A stretch of DNA of 64,000 nucleotides from MPNO01 sp965200535 (GCA_965200535.1 CBDAUF010000002.1:1302001-1366000); one strand, 5' to 3'. Positions 1 through 8,364 are shown, numbered from the stretch's first letter. Numbers and translations are program-made. The notes: generated by a model from the sequence alone, not told the origin.

Positions 1-335
1 CGGTGCCGTTTCTGCCGTCCTCGATCCAAGTCTGGGTTTTCGAGAACCTGCAAAACTCGGTTCTTATCAATCTTGTACTTGCGGTGTTCAACATGCTTCC
101 GCTGCCGCCGCTCGACGGCGGACGGATCGCCGTCGGGCTGCTGCCGGCACCGATGGCGCTCGCACTCGCGCGGATGGAGCGATTCGGCCTGTTCGTGATA
201 ATTGGAGCCATGTTCGTGCTGCCTTATGCGGGGCAAGCGCTCGGGGTGGACCTCAACGTCTTTCCTTGGCTGATCGGGACGCCGGTGCGTTTCCTGATGG
301 ATGTGATCGCGGGACTTGCTGGGTTTGCGACGTGA
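1..335 (+). CDS. Site-2 protease family (M50) membrane metalloprotease, C-terminal part
   Basis: The reading frame is open from the window edge, so only about the last 110 residues are seen. The segment NMLPLPPLDGGRI is the conserved NxxPxxxLDGG motif of M50 intramembrane zinc proteases, whose Asp is a metal ligand. It is followed by hydrophobic helices typical of the family C-terminus. The N-terminal HExxH motif would lie upstream of the window. The stop overlaps the scpA GTG start by 4 bp (GTGA), so the two genes are probably translationally coupled. Family assignment is firm; the substrate is unknown. Confidence 0.85.
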   Translation, partial: VPFLPSSIQVWVFENLQNSVLINLVLAVFNMLPLPPLDGGRIAVGLLPAPMALALARMERFGLFVIIGAMFVLPYAGQALGVDLNVFPWLIGTPVRFLMDVIAGLAGFAT

Positions 336-1147
336 CCGAAGAAGACAGGCGCGGGATCGGGGAACAGGCGCGGCCTGAGCGCCGCAAGGATACCCTTGTG
401 CTCGATCTCGACGGCTACGAAGGGCCGATCGACGCGCTTCTGGCGCTTGCGCGCCAGCAAAAGGTCGACCTTGCCCGGATTTCCATTCTGGATCTTGCTG
501 AACAGTATCTCGCGTTCATCGTCGAGGCGCGCAGGCTGGATCTCGAAATCGCCGCCGATTACCTGGTGATGGCCGCCTGGCTCGTCTACCTCAAGTCGCG
601 CCTGCTGCTGCCGGATGACGAGAACGACGAGGAACCCACCGGACCGGAACTTGCCGAGGCGCTGACCTTTCGGTTGCGCCGGCTCGAGGCGATGCAGGAA
701 GGCGGTCGGCAGTTGATGGCGCGTCCCCGCCTCGGCCGCGATGTCTTCGCCCGCGGCGCCCCGGAAGAGATCGAGGTCGTCCGGCGGCCGGTCTACGAGG
801 TCTCGCTGTTCGATCTGCTTTCGGCCTACGGCGAGAACCGGCGCCGGAGCAGGGATTCGGTCCTGACGATCGAACCCAGCCTGCTGTATTCGGTCGCCGA
901 GGCGATCGAACGGCTCAGCGGCCTGAGCGGCGGGACCGCCGGTTGGCAGACCCTGCTGGAATTCTTGCCGCCGCAGGCCGGCGGCGGCATCCACCTGCGT
1001 TCGGCGATCGCGTCCACCTTCGTCGCCGGCCTCGAACTCGCGCGCACGGGCCGAATCGAGTTCAGGCAATCGGATCCGTTCGGCCCCATATACATACGGG
1101 GCCGAAATGCTCCGCAAGCCGTTCCGGAGGCTGCGTATGAGGCATGA
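332..1147 (+). CDS. scpA: Segregation and condensation protein A (ScpA kleisin)
   Basis: About 271 residues. The N-terminal block contains LDLDGYEGPIDALLALAR, the ScpA signature, followed by YLVMAAWLVYLKSRLLLP, a typical ScpA helix that contacts the SMC neck. ScpA bridges the SMC ATPase heads and binds ScpB, forming the condensin that loads at ParB-parS and organises the nascent chromosome. The GTG at 332 overlaps the upstream stop and gives a normal-length protein; the frame stays open further upstream to 266, but that would run into the protease gene. scpB overlaps the 3-prime end, and a parS site lies about 0.8 kb downstream. Confidence 0.93.
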   Translation: MTEEDRRGIGEQARPERRKDTLVLDLDGYEGPIDALLALARQQKVDLARISILDLAEQYLAFIVEARRLDLEIAADYLVMAAWLVYLKSRLLLPDDENDEEPTGPELAEALTFRLRRLEAMQEGGRQLMARPRLGRDVFARGAPEEIEVVRRPVYEVSLFDLLSAYGENRRRSRDSVLTIEPSLLYSVAEAIERLSGLSGGTAGWQTLLEFLPPQAGGGIHLRSAIASTFVAGLELARTGRIEFRQSDPFGPIYIRGRNAPQAVPEAAYEA

Positions 1148-1889
1148 CCTGCGCCTGATGGAAGCGATCCTGTTCGCCGCGTCCGAGCCGCTCGCCGAGG
1201 CGGCGCTCGCCGAACGCTTCGCAGAAGGCACCGACATCGCCGCCCTGATCGGCGAACTGGCCGCAGCCTACACCGGGCGCGGCGTCAACCTTGTACAGGC
1301 GGGCGGCGGGTGGTGTTTCCGTACCGCCGAGGATCTGGCGAGCCACATGCGGATGGAGCGGAAGGTGACGCGCAAGCCGTCGCGCGCGGCGGTCGAGACA
1401 TTGGCGGTGATCGCCTATCACCAGCCGGTGACGCGCAGCGAGGTCGAGGAGATCCGGGGCGTCGCCGCCAGCCGCGGCACATTCGACATCCTGCTCGAAG
1501 CAGGCTGGATCCGCCCGGCCGGGCGGCGCCCGACGCCCGGCCGCCCGGTGACCTGGGGAACGACGGACGAGTTCCTCGTCCATTTCGGGTTGTCGGGCCT
1601 CGCCGACCTGCCGGGCGTGGACGAGCTCAGGGCGACGGGTCTGCTCGACACCCGCCCGGCAAGTGTGATCGTCGGGTCCGGGTCGGCGCCGGTCCGGCCC
1701 GGCGAAGACGCCGGCGGGTCCGGCAGGAACGGATCGGAGGGCAGCCTGTTCGACTTCTCCCTCGACCCGGCGGAACCTCCCGAACGCGATCCCGACCTCG
1801 CCGATTTGCCGGCGGCCGCGGAGGGTGCGGCCGGGTTCGCCCCGGCAGCGGCGGCGCTCGAGGACTCTGCGGTCCCGGTCCATCCGTAA
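1137..1889 (+). CDS. scpB: Segregation and condensation protein B (ScpB)
   Basis: About 250 residues. The N-terminal winged-helix domain begins LRLMEAILFAASEPL. The second winged helix carries AVETLAVIAYHQPVTRSEVEEIRG, read here as AVETLAVIAYHQPV plus RSEVEEIRG, both strongly ScpB. A low-complexity Gly/Ala/Pro/Glu tail of about 80 residues follows, as is common in alphaproteobacterial ScpB. The ATG at 1137 sits inside the scpA 3-prime end (11-bp overlap), consistent with coupled synthesis of the ScpAB subcomplex. An upstream in-frame ATG at 1107 is possible but adds non-conserved residues. Confidence 0.92.
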   Translation: MRHDLRLMEAILFAASEPLAEAALAERFAEGTDIAALIGELAAAYTGRGVNLVQAGGGWCFRTAEDLASHMRMERKVTRKPSRAAVETLAVIAYHQPVTRSEVEEIRGVAASRGTFDILLEAGWIRPAGRRPTPGRPVTWGTTDEFLVHFGLSGLADLPGVDELRATGLLDTRPASVIVGSGSAPVRPGEDAGGSGRNGSEGSLFDFSLDPAEPPERDPDLADLPAAAEGAAGFAPAAAALEDSAVPVHP

Positions 1890-1895
1890 CCGGCC

Positions 1896-1968
1896 CGTCC
1901 CCCGGGGACGGAGAATCGCCCGAAAAATATGGCAGTAATGCTGCCAAATGTTTCACGTGAAACATTTG
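1896..1968. repeat. Composite parS element, copy A (73-bp repeat)
   Basis: This block aligns with 53082-53153 almost end to end. Shared parts in order are: a 15-bp palindrome (1896-1910, arms CGTCCCC/GGGGACG), an AATCGC block, the 13-mer AAAAATATGGCAG, a variable 12-bp spacer, and parS with identical flanks (ATG...ATTTG). Both copies start within about 15 bp after the stop codon of a plus-strand gene. The conservation beyond the 16-bp ParB site suggests a larger bound element or a duplicated segment. Confidence 0.85.
1949..1964. promoter_or_regulatory. parS: parS centromere site (perfect 16-bp ParB-binding palindrome)
   Basis: The sequence TGTTTCACGTGAAACA is identical to the consensus bacterial parS palindrome. 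ParB nucleates here, spreads as a CTP clamp and recruits SMC-ScpAB. The adjacent scpAB genes encode the condensin partners. parS sites normally cluster near the replication origin. Confidence 0.93.
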
Positions 1969-2110
1969 CTTGAGGCTAGCGTCCGCACTTCATCCGAAAT
2001 GTGAGCTTGGCCGAAACCCTTGTGCACGATATCGCGGTTTCGGGTATACAGGCTTTCCGCCATCGTCGCGGAAGGCGGCGACGGCAGGATGGTAGGCAGG
2101 AGCAGCAGCG

Positions 2111-2344
2111 ATGGGATCGTTTAGCATCTGGCACTGGCTCGTCGTTCTCGTTGTGGTCCTTGTCCTGTTCGGGGGAGGCGGGAAGCTCACCCGTCTCATG
2201 GGCGATGCGGCGCGCGGCATCAACGCCTTCAAGAAGGGCCTGAAGGAGACCGATCCGGCAGCCCCGGTGGCGGCGCAAGCCCAGGAGACCGCCAAGGAAA
2301 TACCGGCGGAAGCCAGGGAACGGGACGAAACCGCCAAGAGCTGA
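2111..2344 (+). CDS. tatA: Sec-independent translocase subunit TatA
   Basis: 77 residues. A single N-terminal membrane helix (WHWLVVLVVVLVLF) is followed by FGGGGKLTRLMGDAARG and an amphipathic helix ending in FKKGL, the TatA/E signature. The rest is a short charged tail. TatA oligomerises to form the transient pore that lets folded, often cofactor-bearing proteins cross the inner membrane after TatBC binds their twin-arginine signal. It is first in a tatABC cluster and lies about 140 bp downstream of parS copy A. Confidence 0.92.
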   Translation: MGSFSIWHWLVVLVVVLVLFGGGGKLTRLMGDAARGINAFKKGLKETDPAAPVAAQAQETAKEIPAEARERDETAKS

Positions 2345-2429
2345 ACCGACGATGCGGCGGCAGTGGATGGAAACGGCCGCCGACCGAACACCCGCTTGAG
2401 CGGCACTCTCATGACGGATCGGCCGGCCG

Positions 2430-2867
2430 ATGCTTGACATCGGCAGTTGGGAATTCCTGATCGTTATCGTGATCGCGCTGATCGTGGTCGGTCCCAAGGA
2501 TCTGCCCGGCGTCGTGCGCACGGTGAGCCAGTGGGTTCGGCGCGCCAGGGAGCTTGCGCGCGAATTCCAGGGCGGTCTGGAGGACATCGCCCGCGAGGCC
2601 GAACTCGACAAGGTCAAGGATTCGATCCAGAGCGAACTGGACCCCGACGGCGTCGTCAACTCCATCAGGGGCGATATCGAAGACGAGATCGACGACAGGT
2701 GGCTCGCCGAGGAAACGGCGTTCGATTTCGAGGATGCCGAGAAATCGAGGACCGTCGAACCGGAAGCGCCGGCCCCCGGGGCGGAGACGGAAGGGGAGGC
2801 GGCCGATTCCGCGCGCGCCCCTGCCGGCGAAGAGGCGGTCCCGGCGGAACCGGGGCGGGGTAGCTGA
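2430..2867 (+). CDS. tatB: Sec-independent translocase subunit TatB
   Basis: 145 residues. It starts MLDIGSWEFLIVIVIALIV followed by VGPKDLPGVVRTVSQWVRRAR. The polar Glu-8 in the membrane helix and the GP-x-DLP hinge separate TatB from TatA. A long charged amphipathic region and an acidic, Pro/Ala-rich tail follow. TatB forms the signal-peptide receptor with TatC. It ends 2 bp before the GTG of tatC, so the two are almost certainly one transcript. Confidence 0.93.
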   Translation: MLDIGSWEFLIVIVIALIVVGPKDLPGVVRTVSQWVRRARELAREFQGGLEDIAREAELDKVKDSIQSELDPDGVVNSIRGDIEDEIDDRWLAEETAFDFEDAEKSRTVEPEAPAPGAETEGEAADSARAPAGEEAVPAEPGRGS

Positions 2868-2869
2868 AC

Positions 2870-3679
2870 GTGGCGGACGACACCGAACGGGACGACGAAA
2901 CCCCGCAGGACAAGACGATGCCGCTGCTCGACCACCTGATCGAGCTGCGGACCCGGTTGATCTACTGCGCCATCGGTTTCATCGTCACCTTCTTCGCCTG
3001 TTTCTTCGTGGCCGAGGACATCTTCGCTTTCCTGGTCAGACCGCTCGCCGCGGCGCTCGACGACCACGAAGGCGGGCGGATGATCTTCACCGCTCTCCAC
3101 GAGGCGTTCTTCACCTACGTCAAGGTTGCGTTTTTCGCCGCCGCGCTGATCGCCTTCCCGCTGATCTCGATACAGCTCTGGCTGTTCGTGGCCCCCGGCC
3201 TCTACAAGAAAGAGCGCCGGGCGTTCCTGCCGTTCCTGATCGCGACCCCGATCCTGTTCGCCACCGGCGCCGCCCTGGTCTATTACGCCGTGATGCCGGT
3301 GGCGTGGGAGTTCTTTCTCGATTTTCAACGTCCGGCCGATCCCGGCGATCTCGCGATCGAGGTCGAGCCCAAGGTCGATCAATATCTGTCCCTGGTGATG
3401 CGCCTGATCTTCGCCTTCGGGATCGGTTTCGAATTACCGGTGTTCCTGATGCTGTTGGCGCGCGCCGGACTGGTCACCGCCGACGGGCTCGCCGCCAAGC
3501 GCCGTTACGCGATCGTCGCCGTGTTCGTCGCCGCGGCGATCCTGACCCCGCCCGACGTGTTCAGTCAGATCGGGCTCGCATTGCCGATCATCCTGCTGTA
3601 CGAAGCCTCGATTTTCGGCGCGCGGATGATGGAGCGGAAACGCGCCGAACGCGAAGCTGCGGAAGACGCTTCCGTCTAG
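2870..3679 (+). CDS. tatC: Sec-independent translocase subunit TatC
   Basis: 269 residues with six hydrophobic segments. The N-terminal MPLLDHLIELRTRL motif is the TatC signature (family form: HLxELRxR). FGIGFELPVFLMLLARAGLV is the conserved FGxxFExP region at the signal-peptide binding site. The GTG start at 2870 follows the tatB stop by 2 bp; the cytoplasmic N-terminus is acidic and slightly extended. It is the receptor core of the Tat system. Substrates in this genome could include Fe-S and cofactor enzymes encoded elsewhere. Confidence 0.94.
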   Translation: MADDTERDDETPQDKTMPLLDHLIELRTRLIYCAIGFIVTFFACFFVAEDIFAFLVRPLAAALDDHEGGRMIFTALHEAFFTYVKVAFFAAALIAFPLISIQLWLFVAPGLYKKERRAFLPFLIATPILFATGAALVYYAVMPVAWEFFLDFQRPADPGDLAIEVEPKVDQYLSLVMRLIFAFGIGFELPVFLMLLARAGLVTADGLAAKRRYAIVAVFVAAAILTPPDVFSQIGLALPIILLYEASIFGARMMERKRAEREAAEDASV

Positions 3680-3704
3680 GGCTTCCGCGACGGCGGAGTG
3701 ATCG

Positions 3705-4982
3705 ATGCTCGATCTGCGTTGGATTAGGGATAACCCGGAGGGTTTCGACCGCGGGCTGGCGCGCCGCGGCCTCGCGCCGATGGGCGCGGAGATCCTCGCG
3801 CTCGACAGCGACCGGCGCGCCCGGCAGACGGAACTCCAGGATCATCGGACCCGTCGCAACGAGGTTTCGCGGAAAATCGGCGCGGCGAAGAAACAGGGCG
3901 GCGACGCCGGCGCGCTGATCGACGAGGTCGGTGTGCTCAAGGCCCGCATGCAGACCCTCGAGGGCGAATGCGCGGATCTCGAGACCAGGATCGACAGCCT
4001 TCTCGAGGGTGTGCCCAATCTGCCGGCGCAGGATGTTCCGGACGGCCCCGACGAGACCGCTAATGTCGAGCTTCGGCGTTTCGGCGACCCGCCGTCCTTT
4101 TCCTTCGCGCCCAGGGATCACGTCGAGATCGGCGAAGCCCTCGGCATGATGGATTTCGCCGTGGCCTCGAAGCTTTCCGGGGCGCGTTTCGTGGTCCTGA
4201 ACGGGACGCTCGCCCGCCTCGAACGCGCACTCGCAGACTTCATGATCGACCTGCATACCACGGCGTTCGGATACACCGAGGTCAGCACCCCCTTTCTGGT
4301 GCGCGGCGCGGCCCTCCACGGTACCGGACAGCTCCCCAAGTTCGGCGGGGACCTGTTCCGGACGACCACCGATCACTGGCTGATCCCGACCGCGGAGGTG
4401 CCGCTGACCAACCTCGTGGCCGGCGAGATCGTCGACGCCGCCGATCTGCCGCTTCGCTATACCGCGCTCACCCCGTGCTTCCGTTCGGAGGCGGGGGCGG
4501 CCGGGCGCGATACCCGCGGCATGCTGCGCCAGCACCAGTTCCACAAGGTCGAGCTGGTCAGTATCACCCGGCCGGAAGAATCCGCCCGCGAGCACGAACG
4601 GATGACTGCCGCCGCGGAAGAGGTGCTGAAACGCCTCGGCATGCCCTATCGGGTCGTCGTCCTCGCCACCGGGGATCTCGGTTTCGCCGCCGAAAAGACC
4701 TACGACATCGAGGTCTGGCTGCCGGGTCAGCAGGCCTACCGGGAAATCTCCAGTTGTTCCAACTGCGGCGCTTTCCAGGCGCGCCGGATGCGGGCGCGCT
4801 ACCGGCCGGAGGACCGCAAGGGGACCGCTTTCGTTCACACGCTGAACGGCTCGGGCGTGGCGGTCGGACGGTTGCTGATCGCTATTCTCGAAAACGGCCA
4901 GCAGGCGGACGGCACCGTCGTCCTGCCCGAGGCGCTGCGCCCCTATCTCAAGGGCCTCGATGCGATCCGGCCGCGGCGCTGA
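3705..4982 (+). CDS. serS: Seryl-tRNA synthetase
   Basis: 425 residues, the usual bacterial length. The N-terminal coiled-coil arm (residues about 30-105) that clamps the tRNA-Ser long variable arm is followed by the class II core. Motif 2 is FRSEAGAAGRDTRGMLRQHQF in its central part (FRSEAGAAGRDTRG) and motif 3 is NGSGVAVGRLLIAILEN. The ATG at 3705 has a GGAG ribosome site. It charges tRNA-Ser and, where selenocysteine is used, tRNA-Sec; both are relevant to tRNA-Ser(UGA) at 40052 and the selenoprotein at 62317. Confidence 0.97.
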   Translation: MLDLRWIRDNPEGFDRGLARRGLAPMGAEILALDSDRRARQTELQDHRTRRNEVSRKIGAAKKQGGDAGALIDEVGVLKARMQTLEGECADLETRIDSLLEGVPNLPAQDVPDGPDETANVELRRFGDPPSFSFAPRDHVEIGEALGMMDFAVASKLSGARFVVLNGTLARLERALADFMIDLHTTAFGYTEVSTPFLVRGAALHGTGQLPKFGGDLFRTTTDHWLIPTAEVPLTNLVAGEIVDAADLPLRYTALTPCFRSEAGAAGRDTRGMLRQHQFHKVELVSITRPEESAREHERMTAAAEEVLKRLGMPYRVVVLATGDLGFAAEKTYDIEVWLPGQQAYREISSCSNCGAFQARRMRARYRPEDRKGTAFVHTLNGSGVAVGRLLIAILENGQQADGTVVLPEALRPYLKGLDAIRPRR

Positions 4983-5027
4983 GGGCGCTTTCGCCCTGCC
5001 CGGGCGGGCGCGTACGGAGGCGGTCCG

Positions 5028-5675
5028 GTGACCGAGGCTGCCGCGAAGATCCACCTGTTGATGGAACTCCGCAGCCGGGGCATCGCCGATCCCGGCGTCC
5101 TGTCGGCGATGGAATGCGTGCCGCGCGAAATGTTCGTGCCTCCGGCCTTCCGGTTGCGGGCGCACGATGACGACGCGCTGCCGATCGGCCACGGCCAGAC
5201 CATTTCCCGGCCGACAGTCGTCGGTCACATGACCGAACAGCTCGAACTCGACAAGCGCATGAAGGTGCTTGAGATCGGCACCGGCTCCGGCTACCAGACC
5301 GCCGTGCTCTCCAAGCTGTGCCGCCGGGTCTACACGATCGAACGCTACAGAAGCCTGTTGCGGCGGGCGGAAGAGCGGTTCGCCGACCTGCGCCTCACCA
5401 ACGTCACCACCCGATGGGACGACGGTTCCAGGGGCTGGCCCGAGGTCGCGCCGTTCGAGCGGATCATTGTGACCGCGGCGGCGGAGGATGTGCCGCCGGC
5501 CCTGCTCGACCAGCTCGCACCGGACGGGATCATGATCCTCCCGGTGGGCGGAGCCGAGGAAGAGCAGCAGTTGATCAAGTGCCTCCGCTGCGGCGAGAAG
5601 GTCGAGTACGAGACGCTCTGGTCGGAGCCTTTCGTCCCCCTGCTTGCTGAGGCCGTCGACGATCTGTCCCGTTGA
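5028..5675 (+). CDS. pcm: Protein-L-isoaspartate O-methyltransferase
   Basis: 215 residues. SAM-binding motif I is VLEIGTGSGYQTAVLS. The preceding GHGQTISRPTVVGHMTE block is the Pcm substrate-site signature. The enzyme uses S-adenosylmethionine to methylate isoaspartyl residues so that damaged proteins can be repaired. The GTG start at 5028 has a strong GGAGG 8 bp upstream. In many alphaproteobacteria surE lies between serS and pcm; here it is absent and the genes are 45 bp apart. Confidence 0.94.
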   Translation: MTEAAAKIHLLMELRSRGIADPGVLSAMECVPREMFVPPAFRLRAHDDDALPIGHGQTISRPTVVGHMTEQLELDKRMKVLEIGTGSGYQTAVLSKLCRRVYTIERYRSLLRRAEERFADLRLTNVTTRWDDGSRGWPEVAPFERIIVTAAAEDVPPALLDQLAPDGIMILPVGGAEEEQQLIKCLRCGEKVEYETLWSEPFVPLLAEAVDDLSR

Positions 5676-5736
5676 ACCTGCCGATTCGGTTGCGGCGATT
5701 GCGTTTGGAATCGGTTGGGACTAGCTTGGAAAAAGG

Positions 5737-6795
5737 TTGATTCGACACTCTCTTTTTGCCGCGCTCCGATCCGCCGTCCTGATGGCCGTGCTGTCCGCAG
5801 CAGCCGGCTGCCACACCAGCTACGACGACTGGAGCGCCCCCGCTTCCCCCGCCCCGTCCCGGTCATCGCCAGCGGCCGTGGATCGCAGCGAGGGGCCTGT
5901 CGCGGTTATCCGCAAGGGCGACAGCCTCTACCGGATCTCGCGCCGCCATGCGGTGCCGCTGCGCGATCTGATCGTCCTCAACGGGCTGCGCGCGCCCTAC
6001 CTGATCCATCCCGGTCAGAGACTTCGCCTGCCGGCTGCGAAGCAGCACGTGGTGCAGCGCGGCGACACCGCGCTCGGCGTTGCCCAGCGCTACGGCGTAT
6101 CGATGAAGAGTCTCGTGGCGGCCAACGGGATCGAGCCGCCTTACCGGATCTATCCGGGCCAGGCGTTGCGCCTTCCCGTGTCCGGAAAGCAAACCCGAGC
6201 CGGCAGGGCCGGCACCCGGAAAACCACGAGCAACGCCGCGAAACCGCGGACGACCGCGCGGTCGCCCAGACCGGCGCGGCCGGCGGGGCGGGTGAAATCC
6301 CGCCCGCCCAAGGCGGTCGCGCTCGCCCCGCCGCCGCCGCGCGCCGGCAAACGCTTCCTGTGGCCTGTCGAAGGGCCGGTCGCGGTCGGTTTCGGCAACC
6401 GCGGCCGGGGGCTGCACAACGACGGAATCAATATCGTGGCGCGCCGCGGCACCGGCGTCCGCGCCGCGGAGAACGGGATCGTTGCCTATTCCGGCAACGC
6501 GGTGCGCGGTTTCGGCAACCTGGTGCTCATCAAGCACGCCGGCGGCTGGATGACCGCCTATGCCCACAACGATGTGCTGCTGGTCCGCGCCGGACAGAAG
6601 GTGCGCCGGGGAGAGACGATCTCCCGGGTCGGTTCGACCGGCAGTGTGAGCCGGCCGCAGCTTCATTTCGAACTCCGGCGCGGCCGGAAGGCGGTCGATC
6701 CGCTGCGTCACCTGCCGCGCGCCCGCCGGTCGCTCAGCGCGCTCGTTCCGGCCGATCCAGCGCCGCGCCGACCTGGCCCGCCAGGTCCTGGATGA
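5737..6795 (+). CDS. LysM / LytM (M23) lipoprotein, NlpD-like amidase activator
   Basis: About 352 residues from a TTG start preceded by GGAAAAAGG. The N-terminus is a lipoprotein signal ending AAAGC (lipobox Cys near residue 25). Two LysM peptidoglycan-binding domains follow (about 55-100 and 103-146), then a basic Pro/Ala linker and a C-terminal LytM domain. The usual PHLHFE zinc motif reads PQLHFE and the first-ligand segment reads HNDGIN, so zinc ligands are missing. This matches NlpD/EnvC-type factors that activate cell-division amidases rather than cut peptidoglycan. The last 62 bp overlap the convergent ATPase gene. An ATG at 5782 would remove most of the signal peptide. Confidence 0.85.
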   Translation: MIRHSLFAALRSAVLMAVLSAAAGCHTSYDDWSAPASPAPSRSSPAAVDRSEGPVAVIRKGDSLYRISRRHAVPLRDLIVLNGLRAPYLIHPGQRLRLPAAKQHVVQRGDTALGVAQRYGVSMKSLVAANGIEPPYRIYPGQALRLPVSGKQTRAGRAGTRKTTSNAAKPRTTARSPRPARPAGRVKSRPPKAVALAPPPPRAGKRFLWPVEGPVAVGFGNRGRGLHNDGINIVARRGTGVRAAENGIVAYSGNAVRGFGNLVLIKHAGGWMTAYAHNDVLLVRAGQKVRRGETISRVGSTGSVSRPQLHFELRRGRKAVDPLRHLPRARRSLSALVPADPAPRRPGPPGPG

Positions 6796-7639
6796 ACTGC
6801 CAGGCGACCCGCCCCGAACGGGCGCCGCGGGTCACCGACCATTCGTTCGCCGACGCCCGCAACCGGTCCCGCGGAACGTCCAGCCCATAGTGGTTCGCGT
6901 ACCCCTCGACGATCCGGAAGTAGGTTTCCTGATCGCAGTTGTGTATGCCGAGCCAGAGACCGAAACGGTCCGACAGCGAGACCTTCTCATCGACCGATTC
7001 CGCCGGGTTGATGGCGGTCGATTGTTCGTTCTCGATCATTTCGCGCGGCATCAGGTGGCGCCGGTTCGATGTGGCGTAGAACACCACGTTGACGGGGCGG
7101 CCCTCGATCCCGCCCTCGAGCAGCGCCTTCAGCGATTTGAAGGTCGTATCTTCGGTCTCGAAGGAAAGATCGTCGCAAAACAGGATAAAACGCCGCTCGA
7201 CGCCGCGCAGGATTTCCAGCAACAGGGGCAGGCTGCCGAGGTCCTCCCGGTGTACCTCGACAAGCCCGAGCCCGGCTTCGGCCTCGCTCTCCGCGTTGAT
7301 CCTGCCATGCACCGCCTTGATCAGCGAACTCTTGCCCATGCCGCGGGCGCCCCACAGCAGGACGTTGTTGGCGGGAAGGCCGCGCGCGAAGCGCCGCGTG
7401 TTTTCGAGCAGCGTCGCCGCCTGACGCTCGATGCCGACGAGAAGGTCGAGGTCCACCCGATTGACGGTCGCCACCGGGGCCAGGCGGCCGTCCTCGGCGT
7501 GCCAGACGAATGCCTCGCCTTGCCGGAGGTCCGCCTGCGCTGCCGCCGGAGGGGCAGCCCGTTCCAGGGCGGCGGCGATTCGCTCCAGCAGATCCCGGAT
7601 ATCGGTGTCGTTCGCCTCGCCGTTGCCGCTCCGTGCCAT
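6734..7639 (-). CDS. DUF815-family AAA+ ATPase
   Basis: 301 residues from the ATG at 7639 (MARSGNGEAND). Walker A is GARGMGKSS, Walker B is FILFCDDLSF and sensor-1 is VVFYATSNRRH. The family is small, conserved in proteobacteria, and has no settled biochemical role. It lies antisense between the LytM factor and yajC, a frequent position in alphaproteobacteria, and its C-terminal coding end overlaps the LytM gene by 62 bp. An upstream extension to 7807 is open but lacks conserved sequence. Family assignment is secure; function is not. Confidence 0.88.
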   Translation of the reverse strand: MARSGNGEANDTDIRDLLERIAAALERAAPPAAAQADLRQGEAFVWHAEDGRLAPVATVNRVDLDLLVGIERQAATLLENTRRFARGLPANNVLLWGARGMGKSSLIKAVHGRINAESEAEAGLGLVEVHREDLGSLPLLLEILRGVERRFILFCDDLSFETEDTTFKSLKALLEGGIEGRPVNVVFYATSNRRHLMPREMIENEQSTAINPAESVDEKVSLSDRFGLWLGIHNCDQETYFRIVEGYANHYGLDVPRDRLRASANEWSVTRGARSGRVAWQFIQDLAGQVGAALDRPERAR

Positions 7640-7893
7640 CTGCGGGTTCTCCGTACCTGGCCGCGCCCGCTCCCGGAGCCGGCGCGCGACCCTAATACAC
7701 GGCGTCCGGCAGTCAAGGCGCTGCCCCTCCGCTGCCCGCCGTGGCAACGGGCGGCGGGCAATCCGGTTGCATGCGCCGGGCCGGGCGTTATAGTCCGGCG
7801 GTCGCAACGCCCGGCGGCAGGGGCGGTCCCGGACGGCTGGCGCCCGGTAGCCTCCTCGCGGAAACGCAGCGAATTTGCAAGGAGGCTCCCCCG

Positions 7894-8364
7894 ATGTTCA
7901 TATCGCCGGCGTTCGCGCAGGACGGAGGAGGCATGGGCGGTATCGAGCCACTGATCCCACTGGTTCTCATCTTTGTCGTCTTCTACTTCCTGCTGATTCG
8001 CCCGCAGCAGAAGAAGGCCAAGGCGCACCGGGAGATGATTGCCGGTCTGCGGCGCGGCGACCGGGTGGTCACCTCGGGCGGGATCGTCGGGCAGGTGCAG
8101 CGGGTCATCGGGGATTCCGAACTCAGCGTCGAGATCGCCGAGGGTGTGCGGGTGCGGGTGATGCGCTCGATGATCGCCGAACTCGTTTCCAAGCCGGAGC
8201 CGAGCCGGAGCAGGGACGACCGGGACGACCGAGACGACGACGATGACGATGACGGCGAGGAAGAGGAAGAACGGCCCCGCCGGAGCCGCCGGACGCGCAA
8301 ACGGCGGGAGCGAAGCCGCGATGAAGAGGACGATGCGGACGATCCCGATGAGGACCGGTCCTGA
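7894..8364 (+). CDS. yajC: Preprotein translocase accessory subunit YajC, with long charged tail
   Basis: 156 residues. The N-terminus has one membrane helix (about residues 14-32, PLIPLVLIFVVFYFLLI) followed by RPQQKKAKAH, the YajC signature, and the soluble GDRVVTSGGIVGQV fold. After about residue 105 comes a 50-residue tail of Asp, Glu and Arg runs that canonical YajC (about 110 residues) lacks. AAGGAGG lies 9 bp before the ATG. YajC associates with SecDF, encoded directly downstream. The tail is discussed in the findings. Confidence 0.93.
   Translation: MFISPAFAQDGGGMGGIEPLIPLVLIFVVFYFLLIRPQQKKAKAHREMIAGLRRGDRVVTSGGIVGQVQRVIGDSELSVEIAEGVRVRVMRSMIAELVSKPEPSRSRDDRDDRDDDDDDDGEEEEERPRRSRRTRKRRERSRDEEDDADDPDEDRS

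Noticed and set aside
1627..1965. Minus-strand frame starting MFHVKH at parS copy A (and the like frame at 51699-53150)
   Set aside because: It runs antisense through scpB (or thiL/MFS) with no conserved domain. Only the short MFHVKH...LLPYF similarity is kept as a finding.
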